Assembly: GCF_036263595.1 (NCBI RefSeq)
Contig: NZ_DATAGQ010000093.1
Coordinates: forward strand, 61,286-125,285
DNA length: 64,000 bases
Direction: 5' to 3'
Source: Geminicoccus sp036263595
Lineage (GTDB): Bacteria > Pseudomonadota > Alphaproteobacteria > Geminicoccales > Geminicoccaceae
The notes under the pieces are model-generated. The model did no database searches. It was not told where the DNA came from and saw only the letters and a program-made list of their open reading frames with translations. How positions within the stretch are numbered: the stretch's first letter is position 1; every line of letters starts with the position of its first letter. Of the stretch, positions 10,072 through 18,717 are shown one piece after another. Position numbers and translations under genes: made by a program.

Positions 10072-10505
10072 TCCTCCTTCTCCTCGTGGGAGGGAAGGGC
10101 GGCAACCTCCTTGGCGATCAGCGTCTCGACCCTGGACGCCTCACCGAACGTCTCGTCGGGCACGATCCGCAGGCGTGGACCATATTTCAGGTCCATCTCA
10201 CGGCCGAGCCGCGCCGTCAGGTAGCCGGACGCGCGGATCAGCGCCTTCAGCACCGCCGGTCGCATCTTGTCCCGACCTAGCTCTGCTACGAAGACAGTTG
10301 CCTGCTTCAGGTCCGGGCTGATCCTGACCTCGGACACCGTCACCACGGCGTCCGTCAGGTCCGGATCGTGCAGCTCGTGCCGCATGAAGATATCGGCGAG
10401 ACGGTGTCTCACCGCCTCGCCGACCCGCATCTGCCGCTGCGAGGGTTCATGGGGACGTCCACGCTCACTCGCGGACGTCCCGTGGGAACGGGAACGACCG
10501 CTCAC
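10068..10505 (-). CDS. rbfA: Ribosome-binding factor A
   Basis: A 145-residue KH-fold protein needed for 30S maturation and cold adaptation. The conserved 'SQRQMRVGEAVRHRLADIF' and 'VSEVRISPDLKQATVFV' segments are visible, and the C-terminus is acidic (SHEEKEE). It starts with GTG at 10505, overlapping the infB stop (GTGA). A basic 20-residue N-terminal extension precedes the fold. Confidence 0.95.
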   Translation of the reverse strand: MSGRSRSHGTSASERGRPHEPSQRQMRVGEAVRHRLADIFMRHELHDPDLTDAVVTVSEVRISPDLKQATVFVAELGRDKMRPAVLKALIRASGYLTARLGREMDLKYGPRLRIVPDETFGEASRVETLIAKEVAALPSHEEKEE

Positions 10506-13249
10506 AGGCTCCGCGCGACCTCCTGAACCTCGTAGGCCTCGACCACGTCACCCTGCCGGATGTCGTTGTAGCCCTCGAGGGAGAGACCGCACTCGAAGCC
10601 ATCGCGCACTTCGCGGACATCGTCCTTGAAGCGCTTGAGCGAGCCCAGCGCACCCTCGTGGATGACCACGTCGTCGCGGAGCAGACGAATCCGCGCTGTG
10701 CGCTTCATCAGCCCGTCGATGACGCGGCAACCCGCGATCTTGCCGATCCGCTGCACCACGAAGATCTCGCGGATCTCCGCATGGCCGAGGATGACCTCCT
10801 TCGCTTCCGGCGCCAGGAGCCCGGACAGGAGGGCCTTCATCTCGTCGAGCAGTTCGTAGATGATCGAGTAGTACCTGATCTCCACGCCGTCGCGCTTGGC
10901 CATCTCGCGGGCAGGGGCGTTCGCCCGGACGTTGAAGCCCAGGATCACGCCGCCGGACGCCGCCGCCAGCGTGACGTCGCTCTCGGTGATGGCACCGACG
11001 CCGCCGTGCAGGATCCGGACCGACACTTCGTCGGTACCGAGCTTCTGCAGCCCGGCGGACACCGCCTCAAGCGAGCCGTGCACATCCGTCTTGATCACCA
11101 CCGAGAGCTCCTTGAGCTCGCCGACCTTGATCTTCGAGAACATGTCCTCGAGCGACCCACGCGCACCGGCCGTCGCTACCAGCTGCGCCTCGCGCTTCTT
11201 GCGCTGGCGATACTCGGCGATCTCTCGGGCACGGTCGGCATTGTCCGTCGCCGAGAGAAGATCGCCGGCACTCGGCACTCCATCCAGGCCCAGGATCTCG
11301 ACCGGCACCGACGGTCCCGCCTCGGTCACGCTCTTGCCCCGATCGTCGACCAGCGCGCGGACGCGTCCGGCGGTGACGCCGCACACGACGGTATCACCGA
11401 CCTTCAGCGTACCCTTCTGGACGAGCGCCGTGGCCACCACGCCGCGGCCGCGGTCGAGCCGCGCCTCGATGATGGTACCCTGGGCCTCGCGATCCGGGTT
11501 CGCCTTCAGGTCGAGCAGTTCCGCCTGCAACTGCACCGCCTCGATCAGGTTCTCCAGGCCGGTCCGCTTGATCGCGGAGACCTCGATCGCCTGCACGTCG
11601 CCACCGAATTCCTCGGTCACCACGTCGTAGGACAGCAGTTCGTTCTTCACCCGGGTCGGGTCGGCCTCGGGGCGGTCGATCTTGTTGATCGCCACCACGA
11701 TCGGCACCTTCGCCGCCTGGGCATGGCGGATCGCCTCGATCGTCTGCGGCATGACGCCGTCATCGGCCGCCACCACCAGGATGACGATGTCGGTGACCGA
11801 CGCACCACGGGCACGCATCTGCGTGAACGCGGCGTGGCCGGGCGTGTCGATGAAGGTCACCGGCATGCCGGAACCGATATCGACCCGATAGGCGCCGATA
11901 TGCTGGGTGATGCCACCCGCCTCGTGGGCCGCCACGTCCGCGTTTCGCAGCGCGTCGAGCAGCGATGTCTTGCCGTGGTCGACATGGCCCATGACCGTCA
12001 CGACCGGCGAGCGCGGCTGCAGGTTGACGTCCTCGTCGATCGTCAGGCCCTCGACGCCCTCCTCGATCAGCGATTCGGACACCCGCTTCGGGCGATGGCC
12101 GAATTCGGACACCACCAGCTCGGCCGTGTCGGCATCGATGGTCTGCGCCGGCGTGGCCAGGATGTGGTTCTTCATCAGAACCTTGATCACCTCGCCGGAA
12201 CGCACCGCCATACGGGCGGCCAGATCCTGCACTGTGATCACGTCCGGGATCGCCACCTCACGAACGATCAGTTCGGTCGGCTGGACGATCTGCTGGCGGC
12301 CCTTCTGCTGGCGACGACGCATCGCCGCCACCGAGGGACCCTTGCGCTCCTCGATATCGCCTTCGGCACCGAGCACGATGCGGCCCTTGATCTTGCCGCT
12401 GTCGTCCCGGCGCACCGCCGGTGCCATGAGCTTGGGCGCCTTGGCGGCGGCCTTGCCCTTGATCCCGCGCTTGTCGTCGACCGATTCGAAGCCGAATTTC
12501 GCGGTCGGCTGCGGCACCTTCGGGGCTTCCACAGCCGGCCGCACCTCGGCCGCCGGACGTGCGGCCGGCTCGGCACGTGCTTCCGGCTGCCGGGCAACCA
12601 CCGCCTCGCGCTGCGCCTCGTCCGGCCGGGCCGCACCCGGCTGAACGGCCGTCTTGCGCTCCTGCTCCTCAAGGAGCCGCCGGGCCTGCTCCTCCGCCTT
12701 GCGACGGATCTCATCCTCGGCCTTGCGGCGCGTCTCTTCCTCGGTCCGGCGGCGGGCTTCCGCCTCGGCCTCGACCCGGCGGCGCTCATCCTCGATCGCC
12801 CGCTGACGCGCTTCCTCTTCGGCGCGCTTGCGGTCTTCCTCGGTGCGCCGCTGGTTAATGATCACTGCCTGCAGCCGAGCCTGGTGCTCGGCCTCGGTCA
12901 GTGCGCGCAGGCGCACCGGGCCGCGGTTGCCCGCAGCTCCGCCAGCCGGGCCACGCGTCTCGGCGCCCGATGGGCGCTGCCCACCAGGGGCGGGCGGCCG
13001 GCCGGACTGGTCGGCCTGCTCGGTCGGTGCCATGCGCGCCACGCCCGCGGGCGGCTGCCCCGGTGCCCGCGACTTGCGCACTTCCACCTGCACGGGCTTG
13101 CTCAGCACGCCATGCGAGCGCGCCTGCTTCACCGTGCCGACGTCGACCGTCTTGCGCGGCAAGTCCATGCGTCCGGTGCTTGCACCGGTGCCAGACGGGC
13201 GGTTGAGGCCGATCCGGGCTTTGGTGTCCTGACCCTTCGGATCGTTCAT
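10502..13249 (-). CDS. infB: Translation initiation factor IF-2
   Basis: A 915-residue IF-2, the GTPase that delivers initiator tRNA to the ribosome. The first 400 or so residues are low-complexity: a Pro/Gly/Ala region and a charged Arg/Glu coiled coil (about 130-205), as in other alphaproteobacterial IF-2 proteins. The G domain begins near residue 415 with P-loop GHVDHGKTSL, then 'DTPGHAAFTQMRARGA' and 'NKID'. The start is the ATG at 13249, overlapping the upstream stop; the open frame continues to 14110 but that extension lies inside other genes. Confidence 0.98.
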   Translation of the reverse strand: MNDPKGQDTKARIGLNRPSGTGASTGRMDLPRKTVDVGTVKQARSHGVLSKPVQVEVRKSRAPGQPPAGVARMAPTEQADQSGRPPAPGGQRPSGAETRGPAGGAAGNRGPVRLRALTEAEHQARLQAVIINQRRTEEDRKRAEEEARQRAIEDERRRVEAEAEARRRTEEETRRKAEDEIRRKAEEQARRLLEEQERKTAVQPGAARPDEAQREAVVARQPEARAEPAARPAAEVRPAVEAPKVPQPTAKFGFESVDDKRGIKGKAAAKAPKLMAPAVRRDDSGKIKGRIVLGAEGDIEERKGPSVAAMRRRQQKGRQQIVQPTELIVREVAIPDVITVQDLAARMAVRSGEVIKVLMKNHILATPAQTIDADTAELVVSEFGHRPKRVSESLIEEGVEGLTIDEDVNLQPRSPVVTVMGHVDHGKTSLLDALRNADVAAHEAGGITQHIGAYRVDIGSGMPVTFIDTPGHAAFTQMRARGASVTDIVILVVAADDGVMPQTIEAIRHAQAAKVPIVVAINKIDRPEADPTRVKNELLSYDVVTEEFGGDVQAIEVSAIKRTGLENLIEAVQLQAELLDLKANPDREAQGTIIEARLDRGRGVVATALVQKGTLKVGDTVVCGVTAGRVRALVDDRGKSVTEAGPSVPVEILGLDGVPSAGDLLSATDNADRAREIAEYRQRKKREAQLVATAGARGSLEDMFSKIKVGELKELSVVIKTDVHGSLEAVSAGLQKLGTDEVSVRILHGGVGAITESDVTLAAASGGVILGFNVRANAPAREMAKRDGVEIRYYSIIYELLDEMKALLSGLLAPEAKEVILGHAEIREIFVVQRIGKIAGCRVIDGLMKRTARIRLLRDDVVIHEGALGSLKRFKDDVREVRDGFECGLSLEGYNDIRQGDVVEAYEVQEVARSL

Positions 13250-13917
13250 GAGGCGAGCCGTTCCTGTCGTTCGGTCGATGTCACTGTCGAATCTGCACTT
13301 CGGTCGGTCGGACCCTGCCGGAAGCCGGCAAGTCGCCGCACGATCGTCATCAGCGATGCGGCATGGCTCTCGTGGGTGACCGCGAGATGGACCGCTTCGC
13401 TCCGGCCGAGTGCCCGGCCGAGTTCGGTCCGGTCGAACAACCGGACCACGGAAAGTTTGGTGGCGAGCCGCCCGAGCTTCTGCAGCCCGTCGTCCGCCGC
13501 GTCCAGCGCCTGGATCAGCATGACCGCACGTCCGGCACGCAGCGTGCGCTCGACCTCGTCGAAACCGCCGACCAGCGCACCGGCACGCCGTGCTAGCCCG
13601 ATCCGGTCGAGGCCCCGCCGGACCAGGATATCCTCGATCTGCGCGGCGAGGTCGCCGGTGACGGATGACCCCGGTCCCGCCGCCCGCGTCAGCGCCTGGC
13701 GCTTGACCGCCAGCTCGACGCTCGCCCGATCCGCCTCCAGCCAGAAACCCCGGCCCGGAAGCTTGGCATCCACGTCGAAGACCACCTGACCTTGCGGATC
13801 GCGCACGAAGCGCAGCATGCCGTCGCGATCCTGCCGCGCACGTGAAAGCACGGAGCGTCGCGGATTTCTGCCCGCGGCGACCGGCTCTTCGATGATGGAG
13901 ACCGTCGTTTCGTTCAA
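13246..13917 (-). CDS. YlxR-type RNA-binding protein with L7Ae-like C-terminal part
   Basis: A 223-residue protein in the invariant place between nusA and infB. Residues about 18-65 match the YlxR (DUF448) fold ('FDVDAKLPGRGFWLEADR'; usual 'D..GKLPGRG.WV....'), but the usual Cys of the N-terminal 'RRC' motif is Ser here. Residues about 90-190 resemble the ribosomal L7Ae-like fold ('GLARRAGALVGGFDEVERTL', 'AVMLIQALDAAD'). The family is thought to bind RNA or modulate RNase P or transcription; its role here is unproven. It overlaps both neighbours by 4 bases. Confidence 0.85.
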   Translation of the reverse strand: MNETTVSIIEEPVAAGRNPRRSVLSRARQDRDGMLRFVRDPQGQVVFDVDAKLPGRGFWLEADRASVELAVKRQALTRAAGPGSSVTGDLAAQIEDILVRRGLDRIGLARRAGALVGGFDEVERTLRAGRAVMLIQALDAADDGLQKLGRLATKLSVVRLFDRTELGRALGRSEAVHLAVTHESHAASLMTIVRRLAGFRQGPTDRSADSTVTSTERQERLAS

Positions 13918-15473
13918 GCGGGCTCCGCTTCCGGTTCGGCCTCTTCGGCCGGCTGCTCGGGTGCCTCGATCCAGCCGAGCGCCACGCGCGCGGCCACGAT
14001 GATCTGGCCAGCACTCTCAGCCGTGAGCCCAGCCTGCGGCAGGTACTCGACCAGTTCGTCACCGGCCAGGTCAGCCAAGTCTTCCAGCGACTTGATGCCC
14101 TTGCGACCAAGCTCGACGATCTGGGCCAGTTCGATCTGCTCGAACTGGATCAGATCGTCGGCGATGCCCAGCTCCGCAGCCTCGGCCTGCAGCGCCTCGC
14201 GCTGTTCGTCGAGCCAGGACACGGCACGCTCGATGAGCGCGGTAGCGATCTCCTCGTCGAAGCCTTCGATCCCGGCAAGCTCTTCCGGCGGGCAGTAGGC
14301 GACGTCCGCAACCGTATCGAAGCCCTCGGTCGCAAGCAGCTCGGCGATCACCGTCTCGACGTTCAACGCCTCGGTGAAGAGCTCGATGCGCCGACGGAAG
14401 AGGCTGGTGCGCTTCTCGCTGTCCTCGGTCTCGGAGACGATGTCGATCTCCCAGCCGGTCAGCTGGCTTGCAAGGCGGACGTTCTGTCCGCGACGGCCGA
14501 TCGCGATGTGCTGCATGTGGTCGGGCACGACCACCTCGATCCGGTTGTTGTCCGGATCCAGCACGACGCGGGCGACTTCGGCCGGCGCCAGTGCGTTCAC
14601 CACGAAATTGGCCGGATCAGGCGACCACGGGATGATGTCGATCTTCTCGCCCGCCAGCTCCTGCACGACGGCCTGGACGCGCGAGCCGCGCATGCCCACG
14701 CAGGCACCGACCGGGTCGATGCCGCCCTCGCGGGAATAGACGGCGATCTTGGCCCGGCTGCCCGGATCACGGGCGCAGCCCTTGATCTCGATGATGCCGT
14801 CATAGATCTCCGGCACTTCCTGCTCGAACAGCTTCGCCATGAACTGGGGATGCGTGCGCGACAGGAAGATCTGCGGGCCTCTGGTCTGGTGGCTCACGTC
14901 ATAGAGATAAGCGCGGATCCGATCCTTGTTGCGGAACAGTTCGCGCGGGATCAGGTCGTCGCGGCGGCAGATCGCCTCGGCCTTGCCGAGGTCGACCAGC
15001 ACGTTGCCATGCTCGACCCGCTTGATCTCGCCGACGATGATCTCGCCGATCCGGTCCTTGAACTCGTTGTACTGCCGCTCACGCTCGGCTTCGCGGACGC
15101 GCTGCACGATGACCTGCTTGGCCGACTGCGCCGCGATCCGGCCATAGTCGATGGGCGGCAGGGGATCCTCGATGACGTCGCCTTCGCGCGCTACCGGGTT
15201 CAGCCGCTTGGCGTCCGACAGGGCGATCTGCAGGGTGGGCTCGGTGACTTCCTCGACCACCTGCATGACCCGGAAGATGCCGATCTCGCCCGTCTTGCGA
15301 TCGATCTCGGCGCGGATCTCCAGGTCCTGGCCATATTTGCGGCGAGCGGCCGTGCCGATCGCCTGCTCCATGGCCTCGATGACCTCGGTCGGCGAGATGC
15401 CCTTCTCCTGGGCCACGGCTTCCGCGATTCGCAAGAGCTCGGCTCGGCCGAACACTGGACCCATCGCTTCCAT
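13914..15473 (-). CDS. nusA: Transcription termination/antitermination factor NusA
   Basis: A 519-residue NusA. In order: N-terminal RNA polymerase-binding domain (1-125), S1 domain (about 135-200, 'VGEIKRVEHGNVLVDLGKAEA'), two KH domains (about 230-345, with 'GACVGMRGSRVQAVVQEL' and 'IAIGRRGQNVRLASQL'), two C-terminal helix-hairpin-helix repeats (about 360-500) and an acidic tail. It couples RNA polymerase pausing, termination and antitermination. The start shares one base with the rimP stop and the stop overlaps the ylxR start. Confidence 0.98.
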   Translation of the reverse strand: MEAMGPVFGRAELLRIAEAVAQEKGISPTEVIEAMEQAIGTAARRKYGQDLEIRAEIDRKTGEIGIFRVMQVVEEVTEPTLQIALSDAKRLNPVAREGDVIEDPLPPIDYGRIAAQSAKQVIVQRVREAERERQYNEFKDRIGEIIVGEIKRVEHGNVLVDLGKAEAICRRDDLIPRELFRNKDRIRAYLYDVSHQTRGPQIFLSRTHPQFMAKLFEQEVPEIYDGIIEIKGCARDPGSRAKIAVYSREGGIDPVGACVGMRGSRVQAVVQELAGEKIDIIPWSPDPANFVVNALAPAEVARVVLDPDNNRIEVVVPDHMQHIAIGRRGQNVRLASQLTGWEIDIVSETEDSEKRTSLFRRRIELFTEALNVETVIAELLATEGFDTVADVAYCPPEELAGIEGFDEEIATALIERAVSWLDEQREALQAEAAELGIADDLIQFEQIELAQIVELGRKGIKSLEDLADLAGDELVEYLPQAGLTAESAGQIIVAARVALGWIEAPEQPAEEAEPEAEPA

Positions 15474-16039
15474 CAGACGCCTCCCACCGGGCTTGCTTCT
15501 TCCGTCTCCGCCTGAGCGGCTTGCACCGCGGCGATCAGTTCATCGGTCAATACGAGCCGCGCCTTGCGGATGCTTGCGAACGGCACGCGGAACGTCCGTC
15601 CGTCCTCGACGATCAGCACGTCCTCGCCTTCCACGTTCTCGATCACCGCCTTGAAGCGCTTGCGCCCTTCCAGGTCGGGTTCGACCTCGATCTTGGCCAG
15701 GTGCCCCTTGAAGCGCGCGTAGTCGCGCAGGCGCACGAGCGGTCGATCAATGCCGGGCGAACTTACTTCCAGGTTGTAGGCGCCCGGAATCGGATCGTGG
15801 ACGTCGAGCACGGCCGAGATTGCCCGGCTGATGTCGGCGCAGTCCTCGACGGTCATCAGGCGCTTGGGGTCGCTCGGCTCGGCCATCACCTGCAGCGTCT
15901 TGCGCGTCTGCCCGAGCAGCCTGACCTGAACGAGCTCGAAGCCCATCCCGTGAAGGCTAGGTTCGATCAGATCGACAAGAGTGCGGATGGTGAAGCTCCC
16001 GAAAAAACGGCATGCCAAAGGGAGCGGGTTTCTACCCAC
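15473..16039 (-). CDS. rimP: Ribosome maturation factor RimP
   Basis: A 188-residue RimP, needed for early 30S assembly. Recognised by 'RTLVDLIEPSLHGMGFELVQ', 'TVEDCADISRAISAVLD' and 'YNLEVSSPGIDRPLVRLRDY', the last highly conserved. The start is GTG at 16039, with GAGGTGA close upstream; the first 18 residues go beyond the conserved fold, so a slightly later start is possible. It heads the rimP-nusA-ylxR-infB-rbfA-truB-rpsO run. Confidence 0.95.
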   Translation of the reverse strand: MGRNPLPLACRFFGSFTIRTLVDLIEPSLHGMGFELVQVRLLGQTRKTLQVMAEPSDPKRLMTVEDCADISRAISAVLDVHDPIPGAYNLEVSSPGIDRPLVRLRDYARFKGHLAKIEVEPDLEGRKRFKAVIENVEGEDVLIVEDGRTFRVPFASIRKARLVLTDELIAAVQAAQAETEEASPVGGV

Positions 16040-16137
16040 TCACCTCGCATCGGCGCGGTAGTGAACGAACAGGTAGGTAGGCTCAGCAGCCCGAAAGTGC
16101 AAGGGGAATCGCCCCCAACGGAGGCGAGAACGCACGC

Positions 16138-16821
16138 CTACTTGTCCGCCAGGAACCTCAGGAAGACAGCTGGCCGTCCTTCCCGTTCGGCCTTGGCCTG
16201 ATAGCGTGTCCGGACATGGTCCGCAGGCGCCAGCCGCCATTCGTCGGCCCGCTCGGCCTGCCATACCAGCCGCGGCTCCGCCAGCGTCGCTTCGAGCATC
16301 CAGCGGGCATAATCCACAATGTCCGTGGCGAGCCGCAACTCGCCGCCCGGTGCCAGCACGCGAGCCATCTGCACCACCGTCTCCCGGTTGACGATCCGCC
16401 GCTTCTGGTGCCTGGCCTTCGGCCACGGGTCGGGAAACAGCACGTCGATCCGCTGCAGGCACGAATCCGGGAGCACGCGGAGCAGCAGACGCGCGTCGTC
16501 GGGAAGGACCCGCACGTTGCGCAGCCCGCTCTCGTCGATCTGGGCGACCAGCTTGCCGACCCCGTCCATGAACGGTTCGACCCCGAGAAAGCCCAACTCC
16601 GGATGAGCGGTTGCCTGCGCTGCCAGGTGCTCGCCACCTCCAAAGCCGATCTCGAGCCGGAAGCCTCGAAGCGGCTCCGCGAACTGGGCGGACGGATCGA
16701 GCATGCCGTGCTCCGGCAGCACGACCCTGAGCGCCGGCAGGCGCTCCTCCAGGAGCTTGCGCCGGGCCGGCTTCAACCCGGGCCCCTGCCGACGACCCCA
16801 GATCTGGCGGCGGACCGGCAT
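16138..16821 (-). CDS. trmB: tRNA (guanine-N7-)-methyltransferase
   Basis: A 227-residue SAM-dependent methyltransferase that makes m7G46 in tRNA. Visible motifs: 'LEIGFGGGEHLAAQA' (SAM binding), 'GVEPFMDGVGKLV', and the family-specific 'FPDPWPKARHQKRRIV' and 'TDIVDYARWMLE'. The ATG at 16821 lies 29 bases past the metK stop, so the two are probably co-transcribed. The open frame continues upstream inside metK, but that part has unrelated composition and is not used. Confidence 0.95.
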   Translation of the reverse strand: MPVRRQIWGRRQGPGLKPARRKLLEERLPALRVVLPEHGMLDPSAQFAEPLRGFRLEIGFGGGEHLAAQATAHPELGFLGVEPFMDGVGKLVAQIDESGLRNVRVLPDDARLLLRVLPDSCLQRIDVLFPDPWPKARHQKRRIVNRETVVQMARVLAPGGELRLATDIVDYARWMLEATLAEPRLVWQAERADEWRLAPADHVRTRYQAKAEREGRPAVFLRFLADK

Positions 16822-16850
16822 GTCGCCGGCCGCACCGTCCCTGCCGCTGG

Positions 16851-18026
16851 TCAGTTGAACGCCCGCTTCAGCTCGTCGACAAGATTGCGCGCTTCCCAGG
16901 AGAACCCGCCATCTGCCTGGGCCTGACGGCCGAAATGGCCGTAGGCCGCGGTGCGCGCGTAGATCGCCTTGTTCAGGCCCAGATGCTCGCGGATGCCCCG
17001 CGGGCTCAGGTTCATGACGTCGTTCAGCACCGTCGCGAGGCGGTTCTCGTCGACCTCGCCGGTGCCGAACGTGTCGACATAGATCGAGAGAGGCTTGGAC
17101 ACGCCGATCGCATAGGCCAGTTGGATCACGCATTTGCGCGCAAGGCCGGCGGCCACGACGTTCTTCGCGAGGTAGCGGGCGGCATAGGCGGCCGAGCGGT
17201 CGACCTTGGTCGGGTCCTTGCCCGAGAAGGCGCCGCCGCCATGAGGAGCGGCACCCCCGTAGGTGTCGACGATGATCTTACGGCCGGTCAGGCCAGCATC
17301 GCCGTCGGGGCCGCCGATCACGAAGTTGCCGGTCGGGTTCACGTAGAACTCGGCTTCCGGCGGAAACCAGCCTTCCGGCAGAACGGCCTGCACATAGGGG
17401 CGCACCAGCTCGCGGATGTCGCCGGGCGACAGGCCCTCGTCATGCTGGGTCGATACCACCACCGACGTCGCCGCCACCGGCTTGCCGTTCACATAGCGCA
17501 GGGTGACCTGGCTCTTGGCGTCCGGCTGGAAGCCCTTCACCTTGCCGGAATGACGGTCGGCCGCCATCCGGCGCAGGATCTCGTGCGAATAGTAGATCGG
17601 CGCCGGCATGAGCTCGGGCGTCTCGTCCACCGCATAGCCGAACATGATGCCCTGGTCGCCGGCACCTTCGTCCTTGGTCGCACCGGCATCGACGCCCTGG
17701 GCGATGTCGGGCGACTGCTCATGCAGCAGCACCTCGACCTTGGCGTTCTCCCAGTGGAAGCCGTCTTGCTCGTAGCCGATCGAGCGGATGGCCTTGCGGG
17801 CCGTCTGCGTGATCAGGTCGTTGTCGATCTTGCTGTTGGCGCCGGGGCGAACCTCGCCGGCGATCACGACGCGGTTGGTCGTGGCCAGGGTCTCGCACGC
17901 CACGCGCGCGAACGGGAATTCACCGAGATACAGATCGACGATCTCGTCGGAGATCCGGTCGCAGACCTTGTCCGGGTGTCCTTCGGACACGGACTCACTG
18001 GTGAAGAGAAACTCGCTGGAGGCCAT
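16851..18026 (-). CDS. metK: S-adenosylmethionine synthetase
   Basis: A 391-residue methionine adenosyltransferase, making SAM from ATP and methionine. The N-terminus 'FTSESVSEGHPDKVCDRISD', the ATP-binding 'GAGDQGIMFGYA' and the P-loop-like 'GGGAFSGKDPTKVDRS' are all present. The ATG at 18026 gives the standard N-terminus (MASSEFLFTSES); an in-frame start further upstream lies in the leader. It is followed by trmB, a SAM-consuming enzyme. No recognised SAM riboswitch was found in the 150-base leader by eye. Confidence 0.98.
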   Translation of the reverse strand: MASSEFLFTSESVSEGHPDKVCDRISDEIVDLYLGEFPFARVACETLATTNRVVIAGEVRPGANSKIDNDLITQTARKAIRSIGYEQDGFHWENAKVEVLLHEQSPDIAQGVDAGATKDEGAGDQGIMFGYAVDETPELMPAPIYYSHEILRRMAADRHSGKVKGFQPDAKSQVTLRYVNGKPVAATSVVVSTQHDEGLSPGDIRELVRPYVQAVLPEGWFPPEAEFYVNPTGNFVIGGPDGDAGLTGRKIIVDTYGGAAPHGGGAFSGKDPTKVDRSAAYAARYLAKNVVAAGLARKCVIQLAYAIGVSKPLSIYVDTFGTGEVDENRLATVLNDVMNLSPRGIREHLGLNKAIYARTAAYGHFGRQAQADGGFSWEARNLVDELKRAFN

Positions 18027-18176
18027 AGATCGCCCACTCTCCGAACCAACAGGGCTCACCCAGACGCGAGGCACACGGATATGCGTGCCGGTTCAATCCG
18101 ACGCTCGACGACGCAGTGGTCAGCAGGATTGCACGCCATGATGATCGGGGGGTTCTGGACGGCTGGCCATGGCGGG

Positions 18177-18698
18177 TCAAGAAGTGCGCTCGGACCGCGG
18201 TAGCGACCAATCGCCTCCGCCGCCCGCCGGGTAGGAACGCATCGGCCGTGTTTCGGGCGCCAGATCGGCCAGCGCCTTGGTCAGTTCGAAGAGCCGTCGG
18301 CGGATCGTCGGGTCGGTGATCCGGTTGAACGCCCTGATCAGCTCCAGTGCTTCCCGGCTCTCCACCGGCGTCGTTCGTCCACCCGGCAGGCGCTCGGCTG
18401 GTGCCCCCTCGAAGCGGAAGCGGCTGCGCTCCTCGGCCAGCGCATAGCGCGTCTCGGTATGGACCGGCTCGTCCATCCCCTCGAAGAACCAGGACACCGG
18501 CGTGTCCAAGATCCGGCAGATGGCGAACAGCCGGGAGCTTCCCATTCGGTTGGAGCCGCGCTCGTACTTCTGGATCTGCTGGAATGTGACACCCAGCAAT
18601 TCGCCGAGCTTCTCCTGGCTCATGCCCATCAAGGTGCGACGGAGCTTCAGTCGCTTCCCGACATGCACGTCGACCGGATCGGGATGCTCGCTGCTCAT
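18177..18698 (-). CDS. XRE-family HTH regulator
   Basis: A 173-residue protein with an N-terminal XRE helix-turn-helix ('VGKRLKLRRTLMGMSQEKLG', 'VTFQQIQKYERGSNRM', about residues 10-65), followed by about 100 residues including 'VSWFFEGMD' and a C-terminal 'ALELIRAFNRITDPTIRRRL' helix. This architecture is common in Alphaproteobacteria, often between lnt and metK as here. The start at 18698 lies 19 bases after the lnt stop; the upstream in-frame extension overlaps lnt. Regulatory target unknown; metK downstream is a candidate by position only. Confidence 0.88.
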   Translation of the reverse strand: MSSEHPDPVDVHVGKRLKLRRTLMGMSQEKLGELLGVTFQQIQKYERGSNRMGSSRLFAICRILDTPVSWFFEGMDEPVHTETRYALAEERSRFRFEGAPAERLPGGRTTPVESREALELIRAFNRITDPTIRRRLFELTKALADLAPETRPMRSYPAGGGGDWSLPRSERTS

Positions 18699-18717
18699 GC
18701 TCGCCAGGGACGGCTGT

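Noticed and set aside
10658..13789. A 1043-codon plus-strand frame opposite infB
   Set aside because: Antisense to IF-2, His/Asp/Arg-rich composition and no domain pattern.
13250..14110. N-terminal extension of IF-2 by 287 codons
   Set aside because: It overlaps the YlxR-type gene and nusA fully; IF-2 starts well at 13249 with a coupled ATGA overlap.
16040..16137. Possible tRNA before rimP (as metY before nusA in E. coli)
   Set aside because: No T-loop motif or acceptor stem could be found on either strand in these 98 bases.
18027..18176. Possible SAM or SAH riboswitch in the metK leader
   Set aside because: No known conserved core or pseudoknot was recognisable by eye; a covariance search would be needed.
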